The translations under genes were made by a program, and so were the position numbers. Shown one piece after another: positions 1 to 6,449 of a DNA stretch of 12,466 nucleotides. The notes under the pieces are model-generated. The model did no database searches. It worked only from the letters and a program-made list of their open reading frames with translations, and was not told the DNA's origin. The DNA lies in NCBI GenBank assembly GCA_030446945.1, contig JAUJMI010000058.1:1-12466 (forward strand), read 5' to 3'. The stretch is from Longimicrobium sp. GTDB taxonomy: Bacteria; Gemmatimonadota; Gemmatimonadetes; Longimicrobiales; Longimicrobiaceae. The first letter of the stretch is position 1. Each line of letters begins with the position of its first letter.

Positions 1-212
1 ACTCCGCGCGCACGCAGCACCAGCGCATCGCCCTGTCGATGGCGTGCAAGGGCGCCATCAAGGCCGGGCAGAAGCTGTCGCAGCGCGAGATGAGCGAGCT
101 CTTCGACCGCCTCTTCGCCACCGAGCTGCCATACCACGACATCCACGGGCGCCCCACGGTGGTCCAGCTCTCGCTTACGGAGCTGCACCGGAGGTTCGGG
201 AGGAGCGGGTGA
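1..212 (+). CDS. mutL: DNA mismatch repair protein MutL, C-terminal fragment (5' end outside window)
   Basis: Reading from base 3, the last 69 codons of a mutL gene end at TGA 210-212. MutL couples MutS mismatch recognition to strand incision or excision; this piece is the end of the C-terminal dimerisation/endonuclease domain. Visible motifs are ACKGAIKAGQKL (ACK/ACR-type motif of endonuclease MutL) and an HGRPTVVQL segment equivalent to the family's CPHGRP motif, followed by the usual LxELHRRFGR ending. Here the motif reads HDIHGRP, so the usual metal-ligand cysteine position is Asp (codon 138-140). The stop overlaps the GTG of miaA by 4 nt, suggesting coupled translation. mutL-miaA adjacency is common in bacteria. 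The identification rests on a short fragment but the motifs and neighbour agree. Confidence 0.85.
   Translation, partial: SARTQHQRIALSMACKGAIKAGQKLSQREMSELFDRLFATELPYHDIHGRPTVVQLSLTELHRRFGRSG
201..205 (+). promoter_or_regulatory. Ribosome binding site of miaA, inside the end of mutL
   Basis: AGGAG lies within the purine-rich stretch GGGAGGAGCGG just before GTG 209. It supports GTG 209 as the miaA start, rather than upstream in-frame codons that would run through the mutL reading frame. The spacing is short (3 nt from AGGAG, about 5 nt from the overlapping GGGAGG). Confidence 0.6.
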
Positions 213-1147
213 CCGAGGCACTGGCCATCACCGGGCCCACCGGCTCGGGAAAGACGGCGCTCTCCATCGAGGTCGCGCGGCGGCTGGACGGAGAGGTGGT
301 GTCCATGGACTCGCGCTCGGTGTTCCGGGGGATGGACATCGGCACCGCCAAGCCGGCGCCGGAGGAGCGCGGCGAGATCCCGCACTGGGGGATCGACCTG
401 GTGGAGCCGTCGGAGCGCTTCGGGGCGGGGCGCTGGGCACGGTACGCGCGGGAAAAGGTGGCCGAGATCCGCGCGCGCGGCCGCGTGCCGATGCTCGTCG
501 GTGGGACCGGATTTTTTTTGCGCGCCCTGACGCATCCCATCTTCGGCGAGCCGGTGCTGGACCCGGAGGCCCGCGCGCGGGTAACCCGGATGATGGAGCG
601 GATGGACGACGCCGAGCTCCTGCGCTGGCTGGCGCCGCACGATCCGGAGGCGGCGGAGAGGCTGAGCCGCGGCGGAGGGCGGCAGCGGCTGATGCGGGCG
701 CTGGAGGTGGCGCTCCTCACGGGCCGCTCGCTCACCTGGTGGCAGCGCAACTCGCCCCCGGGGGCCCCTCCGATGGAGGTGCTCCCGGTGGTGCTGGAGG
801 TGCCGCGCGACCGGCTGTACGAAGGGATCAACCGGCGCATGACGGAGATGGCGGAGGCGGGGCTGGAGCAGGAGGTGCGCGCCCTGGTCGCCCGCTACGG
901 CGAGGCGGCGCCGGGGCTGAACGCGCACGGGTACGCGGAGCTGATGCCGTACCTGCGCGGCGAGCGGTCGCTGGAGGAGGCGCTGGAGCTGGCCCGCAAG
1001 AACACGCGCGACTACACGCGCCGCCAGCTCACATGGTACCGCACCCAGCTCCCCCCGCGTGCCCTCTGGCTGGACGCCACCCGCCCCCGCGGCGAGCTGG
1101 CGGACGCCATCGTTTCCGCGTGGCGCGAGCGGACCGGCGTGGCGTAG
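209..1147 (+). CDS. miaA: tRNA dimethylallyltransferase MiaA
   Basis: MiaA transfers a dimethylallyl group from DMAPP to N6 of adenosine 37 in tRNAs that read UNN codons; it is a cytoplasmic enzyme. The product is 312 aa, the usual family length. From the N-terminus it shows the P-loop GPTGSGKT (residues 9-16), the DSRSVFRGMDIGTAKP block (about 41-56), LVGGTGFFLRAL (about 96-107) and the C-terminal KNTRDYTRRQLTWYR signature. The start is GTG 209, overlapping the mutL stop as GTGA and preceded by AGGAG; longer in-frame extensions upstream would overlap mutL and are rejected. The gene contains a T8 run at 512-519 (codons ttt ttt ttg for F102-F103-L104), odd in such GC-rich coding DNA; loss of one T would end the protein at about 106 residues. 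It is followed by a 233-nt gap before bshA. Confidence 0.95.
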   Translation: MTEALAITGPTGSGKTALSIEVARRLDGEVVSMDSRSVFRGMDIGTAKPAPEERGEIPHWGIDLVEPSERFGAGRWARYAREKVAEIRARGRVPMLVGGTGFFLRALTHPIFGEPVLDPEARARVTRMMERMDDAELLRWLAPHDPEAAERLSRGGGRQRLMRALEVALLTGRSLTWWQRNSPPGAPPMEVLPVVLEVPRDRLYEGINRRMTEMAEAGLEQEVRALVARYGEAAPGLNAHGYAELMPYLRGERSLEEALELARKNTRDYTRRQLTWYRTQLPPRALWLDATRPRGELADAIVSAWRERTGVA

Positions 1148-1237
1148 ACGGTGCGCGGCGGAGCGGGGGAGGGCACGGGCGGCCACGTGGGGCCGCTGCT
1201 ACGACGTTCGGTCCGTGGTGCAGGGATCGGCGGGCAC

Positions 1238-1257
1238 GGGCGCGATGAATCGCGCCC
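1238..1257. repeat. Palindromic intergenic repeat, copy A
   Basis: This is a perfect 9-bp inverted repeat, GGGCGCGAT / ATCGCGCCC, separated by GA, so it could form a tight hairpin. With flanks (1233-1260) it shares 22 identical consecutive bases, plus a following CCTAC, with the reverse complement of 10689-10717 at the other end of the window. A looser relative lies at 1301-1323. It sits in the miaA-bshA gap and looks like a dispersed REP-like element. There is no T-tract, so it is not an obvious terminator. Confidence 0.7.
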
Positions 1258-1300
1258 TACGGTTCGGCGCGGCGGGCGGCGGTCGAGGCAGGGAAAGGGT

Positions 1301-1323
1301 GGGCGATGGAATCGCGCGCCTAC
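1301..1323. repeat. Palindromic intergenic repeat, diverged copy B
   Basis: The sequence GGGCGATGGAATCGCGCGCC followed by TAC keeps the layout of copy A: GCGAT (1303-1307), loop GGA, ATCGC (1311-1315), and a CCTAC end. It lies in the same orientation, 63 nt downstream of copy A. The stem is shorter (5 bp) and imperfect. Membership of the same family is inferred from shared ends and spacing. Confidence 0.5.
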
Positions 1324-1347
1324 AATGGATGCGGACCCGGCAAACTG

Positions 1348-1375
1348 GGCACTTGGCACTCGGCACTAGGCACTG
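1348..1375 (+). repeat. Four tandem heptads GGCACTN just before bshA
   Basis: Four consecutive 7-nt units, GGCACTT, GGCACTC, GGCACTA and GGCACTG, have an invariant hexamer and a variable seventh base. The array ends 5 nt before the bshA ATG, where a ribosome binding site would be expected, and no AGGAGG-like sequence is seen there. It may be a mobile repeat that has landed in the leader, or an operator or translation-control element; the sequence does not decide. Confidence 0.75.
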
Positions 1376-1380
1376 CCTTC

Positions 1381-2556
1381 ATGAAAATCGGCATCACCTG
1401 CTATCCGACCTACGGCGGGTCCGGGGCCATCGCCACGGAGCTGGGGATCGAGCTGGCGCGGCGCGGGCACGAGATCCACTTCATCTCGTACGCCCAGCCC
1501 TTCAAGCTCCCGCACTTCATGGAGCGGGTCTTCTTCCACGAAGTGGAGATGAGCCGCTACCCTCTGTTCGAGCACAACAACTACTCGCTTTCGCTGGCGG
1601 CGATGATGCACGAGGTCACGCTCAGCCACGGCCTGGACCTGCTGCACGTGCACTACGCGATCCCGCACGCCACCTCCGCGTGGATTGCCAAGGAGATGCT
1701 GGGGTCCAGCCACCCGCTCCGCATCGTCACCACGCTGCACGGCACGGACATCACGCTGGTGGGGCAGGAAAGGTCGTTCGGCGAGATCACCCGCTTCTCC
1801 ATCCTCCGTTCCGACGGGATCACCGCCGTCTCCGACTACCTGAAGCGCGAGACGGTGGACGCGTTCGCGGTGCCGGAGGAGCGCATCGAGGTCGTGCCCA
1901 ACTTCGTGGACCCCAAGCTCTACGACCGCGGCAAGCTCCCCTGCCACAAGCAGTCGTTCCTGCGCGACGGCGAGAAGATGGTGGTGCACGTCTCCAACTT
2001 CCGCCCCGTGAAGCGGGTGCGCGACGTGGTCAAGATCTTTTCGCGCATGGCGAAGGAGGTCCCTTCGCGCCTGGTGCTGATCGGCGACGGCCCCGACCGG
2101 CCCGAAGCGGCCGACGAGGCGGCGCGGCAGGGTGTCACCGGTCGCGTACTGTTCCTGGGGAAGCAGGACTCGGTGGCCGAGCTCCTGGCTTGCGCGGACC
2201 TCCTCCTCCTCCCCTCCAGCAGCGAGTCGTTCGGCCTGGTGGCGCTGGAGGCGATGGCGAGCGGCGTCCCGGTGGTCGCGTCGAACGCGGGCGGGCTTCC
2301 GGAGGTGATCGAGGACGGGGTGACCGGCTTCCTTGCCCCCATCGGCGCGGTGGAGGAGATGGCGGAGGCGGGCGCGTCGATCCTGGCGGACGGGAAGCGG
2401 TGGAGGAAGATGAGCGCGGAGGCGCGCCGCTGCGCCGTGGAGCAGTATGGCGTGGACGTCATCATCCCCCAGTACGAGCGCTACTACGAGCGCATCCTGG
2501 GGCGCGGGGCCGCCCCGGCGCACGCCGAGCCCGTGGCGCACGCCGCCAGCGCGTAA
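1381..2556 (+). CDS. bshA: N-acetyl-alpha-D-glucosaminyl L-malate synthase BshA (bacillithiol pathway)
   Basis: BshA is a GT4-family glycosyltransferase that joins L-malate to GlcNAc from UDP-GlcNAc, the first step of bacillithiol synthesis. The 391-aa product starts MKIGITCYPTYGGSG with the glycine-rich N-lobe loop typical of BshA. It then shows HVHYAIPHA (about 89-97), HGTDIT (120-125), SNFRPVKR (205-212), and the donor-site ESFGLVALEAMASG stretch with the E-x7-E motif (282-295), followed by GGLPEVIEDGVTGFL. The length is slightly above the usual ~375-380 because of an Ala/Pro-rich tail. ATG 1381 was chosen because homology begins there; an upstream in-frame ATG at 1306 would translate the intergenic repeats. 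No good Shine-Dalgarno is visible. bshB and bshC are not in the window. A generic GT4 enzyme is the alternative, but the N-terminal signature favours BshA. Confidence 0.9.
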   Translation: MKIGITCYPTYGGSGAIATELGIELARRGHEIHFISYAQPFKLPHFMERVFFHEVEMSRYPLFEHNNYSLSLAAMMHEVTLSHGLDLLHVHYAIPHATSAWIAKEMLGSSHPLRIVTTLHGTDITLVGQERSFGEITRFSILRSDGITAVSDYLKRETVDAFAVPEERIEVVPNFVDPKLYDRGKLPCHKQSFLRDGEKMVVHVSNFRPVKRVRDVVKIFSRMAKEVPSRLVLIGDGPDRPEAADEAARQGVTGRVLFLGKQDSVAELLACADLLLLPSSSESFGLVALEAMASGVPVVASNAGGLPEVIEDGVTGFLAPIGAVEEMAEAGASILADGKRWRKMSAEARRCAVEQYGVDVIIPQYERYYERILGRGAAPAHAEPVAHAASA

Positions 2557-2575
2557 ATACCCACACAGCATCACG

Positions 2576-3433
2576 ATGCCACTTTCCGCCGAAGCGCTCT
2601 CGCTGATCCAGGCCGCCCTCGACGAAGACGTCGGTCCGGGCGACTTCACCACGCTGTGGACGGTGCCGGAGGGCCGCCGCGCCGAGGCCCGCATCGTTGC
2701 CAAGTCCCCCGGGGTGGTCGCCGGCTCGCGGATCGCGGCCGAGGTCTTCCGCCGCCTCGATCCCTCGCTCCAGGTGGAGGTCGCCGCGCCCGACGGCACC
2801 GCGCTGGAGCCGGGCGACCTGGCGATGCGAGTGGCCGGCTCGGCGCGTTCGATCCTGACCGCGGAGCGGACGGCGCTCAATTTCATGCAGCGCCTGTCCG
2901 GCGTGGCCACGGTCACGCGGCGCTACGTGCAGGCGGTGGCGGGGACGGGGGCGCGAGTCATCGACACGCGCAAGACGACTCCGGGAATGCGCGCGCTGGA
3001 AAAGGATGCCGTTCTGGCGGGCGGCGGCACCAACCACCGCCACGGCCTGCACGATATGGTGATGATCAAGGACAACCACATCGCGGCCGCGGGCGGGATC
3101 ACGGCGGCGGTGGATGCGGTGCGCGCCCGCAACGACCGCGGCCTCGCCGTCGAGGTGGAGACGACGAACCTGGAGGAGGTGCGCGAGGCGCTCGCGACCG
3201 GCGCCGACCGCATCATGTTCGACAACATGCCGCCTGAGCTTATGCGTCAGGCCGTGGAGTTGGTCCGCGCGGCCGGCGAGCGCCGCCCCGAAACCGAAGC
3301 GTCCGGAGGGATCACGCTGGACACCATCCGCGCCGCGGCGGAGACGGGCGTGGACCTCATCTCCGTGGGTGCGCTTACGCACTCCGCGCCCGCGCTGGAC
3401 CTGTCGCTCCAGCTCCGCGCGCTGGACGGGTGA
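2576..3433 (+). CDS. nadC: Nicotinate-nucleotide pyrophosphorylase (carboxylating), quinolinate phosphoribosyltransferase
   Basis: NadC converts quinolinate and PRPP to nicotinate mononucleotide, CO2 and PPi, in de novo NAD synthesis in the cytoplasm. The product is 285 aa, normal for the family. Visible motifs are the N-terminal LDEDVGPGDFTT (about 15-26), ERTALNFMQRLSG (97-109), DTRKTTPG (130-137), the GGGTNHRHGL region (about 149-158), KDNHI (165-169), EVE (193-195), FDNM (215-218), EASGGI (241-246) and SVGALTHS (263-270). These include the basic and acidic residues lining the quinolinate/PRPP site. ATG 2576 gives the standard N-terminus; it lies 19 nt after bshA with only a weak ribosome binding site. 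The stop overlaps the GTG of birA. nadA and nadB are not in the window. Confidence 0.96.
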   Translation: MPLSAEALSLIQAALDEDVGPGDFTTLWTVPEGRRAEARIVAKSPGVVAGSRIAAEVFRRLDPSLQVEVAAPDGTALEPGDLAMRVAGSARSILTAERTALNFMQRLSGVATVTRRYVQAVAGTGARVIDTRKTTPGMRALEKDAVLAGGGTNHRHGLHDMVMIKDNHIAAAGGITAAVDAVRARNDRGLAVEVETTNLEEVREALATGADRIMFDNMPPELMRQAVELVRAAGERRPETEASGGITLDTIRAAAETGVDLISVGALTHSAPALDLSLQLRALDG

Positions 3434-4224
3434 ACGAGCGCGCGGAGCGGTGGGAGGGCGCCACGGCGACGGAGCTGGCGGCGCGCTGGGGCGTCCCTGC
3501 CGTACACCTCTTCCATACTGTTGGCTCCACCAACGATGAGGCGCGCGCCCTGGCCGACGGCGGCGCGCCGGCGGGGACGGTGGTCCTCGCGGAGGACCAG
3601 CTCGCGGGCCGCGGCCGCGGCGGCCGGGGGTGGGTGTCGCCGCCGGGGCTAGGGATCTGGATGACGGTGGTGCTGCGCCCCGCCACCCTCCCCGCGCCGG
3701 GGCTCCTGCCGATCCTGGTGGGTCTCGCCGCGGCGGAGGCGATCGACGACTTCGTGCGCCCGGCGCGCGCGCAGGTGAAATGGCCCAACGACGTGCACCT
3801 GGCCGGCCGCAAGGTGGCCGGCATCCTCTGCGAGGGCGCGTGGGAGGCGGACCGCCCCGGCGCGGTGGTGGCGGGGATCGGCATCAACTGCGGCCAATCC
3901 GGCGGCGACTTCCCGCCTGAGCTCCAGCCCGTGGCCACCTCGCTCCGCATCAGCGCAGGCTGGGCGCCGCCGCGCGCGGAGGTGGCGGGCTCCATCGTGC
4001 GCACCATCCTGCGCCTGGCCGGCAACCCTCCCGCGCAGCTCGGCGGCGCGCTGCTGGACGCCCTGCGCGGCCGCGACGCGCTCGAGGGGAGGGCGGTGGT
4101 CGTCACCGGCGCCACCCCTGTCACCGGCACCGCGTTGGGGGTCAGCCCCGCCGGCGCCCTCCTCGTGCGCTCCGATGCCGGCGTGCTGCGCACCGTACGT
4201 TCCGGCACCGTGCGCCTGGCCTGA
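3430..4224 (+). CDS. birA: Biotin--[acetyl-CoA-carboxylase] ligase, catalytic-only (no DNA-binding domain)
   Basis: The enzyme activates biotin with ATP and attaches it to the lysine of biotin carboxyl carrier proteins. The 264-aa product shows GSTNDEA (about 32-38), the biotinyl-AMP loop GRGRGGRGW (60-68), KWPNDV (117-122), GRKVAGILCE (126-135) and GIGIN (149-153), then the small C-terminal SH3-like domain. The ligase core begins almost at residue 1, so the N-terminal helix-turn-helix of bifunctional E. coli-type BirA is absent and a repressor role is unlikely. The GTG start overlaps the nadC stop as GTGA. A biotin-dependent carboxylase subunit is encoded near the end of this window, but its biotinylated partner is not in view. 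Confidence 0.93.
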   Translation: MNERAERWEGATATELAARWGVPAVHLFHTVGSTNDEARALADGGAPAGTVVLAEDQLAGRGRGGRGWVSPPGLGIWMTVVLRPATLPAPGLLPILVGLAAAEAIDDFVRPARAQVKWPNDVHLAGRKVAGILCEGAWEADRPGAVVAGIGINCGQSGGDFPPELQPVATSLRISAGWAPPRAEVAGSIVRTILRLAGNPPAQLGGALLDALRGRDALEGRAVVVTGATPVTGTALGVSPAGALLVRSDAGVLRTVRSGTVRLA

Positions 4225-4263
4225 CGCTGTCCGACCTGAAAAACAACAGCCATGCAGTTGGCG

Positions 4264-4293
4264 TTGCGGCACCCGCGCGCAGCCGGGTACTTT
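4264..4293 (+). promoter_or_regulatory. Candidate sigma70-type promoter for aroA-cmk
   Basis: TTGCGG (4264-4269) and TACTTT (4288-4293) are separated by 18 nt in the 99-nt gap between birA and aroA. Transcription would start near 4300, giving a short leader that contains the GAGGA ribosome binding site. The -10 box resembles the better rpsA candidate. This is inferred from sequence only. Confidence 0.45.
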
Positions 4294-4312
4294 GCAGCTC
4301 CAATCCGCCACC

Positions 4313-4317
4313 GAGGA
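4313..4317 (+). promoter_or_regulatory. Ribosome binding site of aroA
   Basis: GAGGA lies 6 nt before ATG 4324. It decides the start: the in-frame ATG at 4252 has no such site, lies upstream of the promoter candidate and would add 24 residues with no family counterpart. Confidence 0.65.
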
Positions 4318-4323
4318 CGCACG

Positions 4324-5613
4324 ATGAAGCTGCAGATCCACGGGGACACGCACGTCCCCGGCGACAAGTCCATCACGCACCGCGCGCTGATGTTCGCGGC
4401 GCTGGCCCACGGCGAGAGCCGCCTCTCCGGCCTCTTGCCGGGCGAGGACTGCCGCAGCACCGCGTCCGTGCTGCGCGCGCTGGGGTGCTCCATCCCTGAA
4501 ATCCCCCAGGACGGCTCGGAGATCCGCGTGACGGGCCACGGCGCGGGCGAGTGGCGGCGCCCGGAGGTGGAGCTGGACTGCGGCAACAGCGGGACGACGG
4601 CGCGGCTGATGATGGGGCTCCTCGCCTCGCGCCCCTTCGCCGCGACGCTCACCGGCGACGAATCGCTGCGCGGACGGCCGATGCGGCGGGTGACGGCGCC
4701 GCTGCACCAGATGGGCGCGCACTTCAACGAAGCCGGCGAGCCGGACCGCCTCCCCATCGAGATCGTGGGCGGGCCGCTCCGCTCTCTCGACTACGCATCG
4801 CCCACGGCGAGCGCGCAGGTCAAGAGCGCGATTCTGCTCGCGGGCCTCACCGCGGGCGTGCCGGTCAGCGTCACCGAGCCCAACCTGTCGCGCGACCACA
4901 CGGAGCGCATGCTCGCCGGACTGGGCGTGCACCTGCAGGCGTCGCAGGTGGAGGGCGGATGGCGCGTGGCCGTGCCCGCGCACCAGCGGCCGCTCCCCGC
5001 GCTGGACCTGCGCGTGCCGGGCGACCCATCCTCCGCCGCCTTTCTGGCCGCGCTCGCGCTGATGGCGGGCGAGGGCGAGCTGGTGATCCGCGGCGTGTGC
5101 GTGAACCCCACGCGCACCGGCTTCTTCACCATCGCCCAGCGTATGGGCGCGCAGATCGAGCGCAGCAACGAGCGCACGGAGGGCGGCGAGCCCGTCGCGG
5201 ACCTGGTGGTGCGCCCGTCCACCCTGCGCGGCACCCCGGTCGGCGGCGGCGCGGTGCCGGCGGCGGTGGACGAGATCCCCATCCTGGCCGTCCTCGCCGC
5301 GCGCGCGGAGGGGGAGACGCGCATCGCGGGCGCCGGCGAGCTGCGGGTGAAGGAGACGGACCGCATCGCCGCCATCGCCGACAACCTGCGCGCACTCGGT
5401 GCCGACGCGGAGGAGCTGGAAGACGGGCTGGTGGTGCGCGGCTCCGACAGGCCGCTCGCCGGGCGCGTCAAGACGTACGGCGACCACAGGATCGCGATGG
5501 CGTTCGGCGTGCTGGGCGCGTTCCCGGAGAACGAGGTGGAGATCGACGACCCCGCGTGTGCGGCGGTCAGCTTCCCCGGCTTCTTCGAGCGCCTGCAGGA
5601 GCTCACGGGATGA
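4324..5613 (+). CDS. aroA: 3-phosphoshikimate 1-carboxyvinyltransferase (EPSP synthase)
   Basis: AroA transfers enolpyruvyl from PEP to shikimate 3-phosphate, the sixth step of the shikimate pathway to chorismate. The 429-aa product matches family length. Visible motifs are VPGDKSITHRALM (11-23), LDCGNSGTTARLMMGLLA (84-101), SLRGRPMRRV (114-123), SAQVKSAILLAG (163-174), the catalytic-region DEIPILAVLAA (316-326), RVKETDRI (341-348) and YGDHRIAMA (385-393). The GNSGTT-type PEP-site motif is like Bacillus enzymes rather than the GNAGTAMRPL of E. coli; this hints at, but does not prove, differences in inhibitor sensitivity. It has its own promoter candidate and a good ribosome binding site, and its stop overlaps the start of cmk (ATGA), so the two are probably co-translated. 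Confidence 0.96.
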   Translation: MKLQIHGDTHVPGDKSITHRALMFAALAHGESRLSGLLPGEDCRSTASVLRALGCSIPEIPQDGSEIRVTGHGAGEWRRPEVELDCGNSGTTARLMMGLLASRPFAATLTGDESLRGRPMRRVTAPLHQMGAHFNEAGEPDRLPIEIVGGPLRSLDYASPTASAQVKSAILLAGLTAGVPVSVTEPNLSRDHTERMLAGLGVHLQASQVEGGWRVAVPAHQRPLPALDLRVPGDPSSAAFLAALALMAGEGELVIRGVCVNPTRTGFFTIAQRMGAQIERSNERTEGGEPVADLVVRPSTLRGTPVGGGAVPAAVDEIPILAVLAARAEGETRIAGAGELRVKETDRIAAIADNLRALGADAEELEDGLVVRGSDRPLAGRVKTYGDHRIAMAFGVLGAFPENEVEIDDPACAAVSFPGFFERLQELTG

Positions 5614-6314
5614 CGCAGCCGAAGCTCAACCGCCCGGACGGGATCATCATCGCGCTGGACGGCCCCGCGGGCTCGGGGAAGAGCTCCACCGCGCGCGCCG
5701 TGGCCGAGCGGCTGGGGTACCGGCACCTGGACTCGGGCGCCTTCTACCGCGCGCTCACCTGGGCCGCCCTGCGCGCCAACATCCCCGCCGACGAGTGGAC
5801 GGCGCTGACCCCCGAACAGCTCGACGCGCTGGACGTGCACGGCGCGCCGGAGGGTCGCAGCTACACGCTCACCGTCAGCGGCTGGGACGTGTCTGATGCG
5901 ATCCGCACCCCCGAGGTCAACGCGCACGTCTCGCGCATGGCGGCCGTCCCCGCGGTGCGCGAGTGGCTGATGGACGCCCTGCGCGAGGCGGGGGCGCGCG
6001 GCGGGCTGGTGGCGGACGGGCGCGACATCGGCACCGTCGTCTTTCCCGACGCCGAGCTCAAGGCGTACCTGGTGGCCGCCCCCGAGGAGCGCGCCCGGCG
6101 CCGCCTGCGCGAGCAGGGCTGCGGCGACCCGTCGGCCGAGAACGTCCGCGCGGAAGCCAGGCGCCTGCTGGGCCGCGATGAGATCGATGCGGGGCGGCCG
6201 GTGGCGCCGCTGGCCGAGGCGGCGGACGCGGTGAGGATCGACACCACCGCCCTCAGCTTCGAGGCGCAGGTGGAGGCGGTGGTGCGGCTGGCGAGGGAGA
6301 GGGCCGGGGGTTGA
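5610..6314 (+). CDS. cmk: Cytidylate kinase (CMP/dCMP kinase)
   Basis: Cmk phosphorylates CMP and dCMP with ATP in the cytoplasm. The 234-aa product has the P-loop GPAGSGKS (18-25), DSGAFYRALTW (41-51), the CMP-binding SDAIRTPEV block (95-103), DGRDIGTVVFPDA (136-148), the arginine-rich lid (about 161-166) and a terminal APLAEAADAVRIDTT stretch. ATG 5610 overlaps the aroA stop by 4 nt. The stop codon (6312-6314) lies inside the -35 box of the proposed rpsA promoter, so cmk and rpsA form the usual neighbour pair but rpsA probably has its own transcription start. Confidence 0.95.
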   Translation: MTQPKLNRPDGIIIALDGPAGSGKSSTARAVAERLGYRHLDSGAFYRALTWAALRANIPADEWTALTPEQLDALDVHGAPEGRSYTLTVSGWDVSDAIRTPEVNAHVSRMAAVPAVREWLMDALREAGARGGLVADGRDIGTVVFPDAELKAYLVAAPEERARRRLREQGCGDPSAENVRAEARRLLGRDEIDAGRPVAPLAEAADAVRIDTTALSFEAQVEAVVRLARERAGG

Positions 6315-6339
6315 CCGAAGGGGCGGAAACCCGTATCTT
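6311..6339 (+). promoter_or_regulatory. Sigma70-type promoter for rpsA
   Basis: TTGACC (6311-6316) and TATCTT (6334-6339) are separated by exactly 17 nt. The -35 box overlaps the cmk stop codon. Transcription would start near 6346, giving a leader of about 100 nt before the rpsA ATG. This is the best-matching promoter in the window. Confidence 0.6.
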
Positions 6340-6367
6340 TTCACGTTTTCCGGGGAATTTCCGCCCC
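6320..6367. promoter_or_regulatory. 10-bp inverted repeat across the rpsA promoter (operator, attenuator or cmk terminator)
   Basis: GGGGCGGAAA (6320-6329) and TTTCCGCCCC (6358-6367) are perfect inverted arms around a 28-nt centre; an inner CCCG/CGGG pair (6330-6333 and 6351-6354) could extend the stem. The left arm lies in the promoter spacer and the right arm just past the expected transcription start. RNA reading through from cmk would fold the whole hairpin, while RNA started at the rpsA promoter would contain only the right arm. There is no clear U-tract after the right arm. Confidence 0.5.
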
Positions 6368-6449
6368 GATCGTCCATCCACCCCCAACACTCCGTCGCGC
6401 CGCTCGGTTTCAGGGCACGGCCGGAAGGCACCGGGAGACCCAGCCACAC

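Noticed and set aside
44..208. An N-terminal extension of miaA from an ATG at 44
   Set aside because: It would be read out of frame inside mutL, gives an Arg/His-rich non-homologous sequence, and GTG 209 has a ribosome binding site.
2447..2575. An upstream in-frame start for nadC at 2447
   Set aside because: It lies inside bshA in another frame; family homology begins at ATG 2576.
1366..2916. A 516-codon minus-strand open frame opposite bshA and nadC
   Set aside because: It is a shadow of two well-identified genes, with low-complexity composition and no plausible start signal or domain.
3375..5487. Overlapping 460- and 612-codon minus-strand open frames opposite birA and aroA
   Set aside because: They overlap each other and well-supported + strand genes, and show Arg/Ala/Pro-rich composition typical of GC-rich antisense frames.
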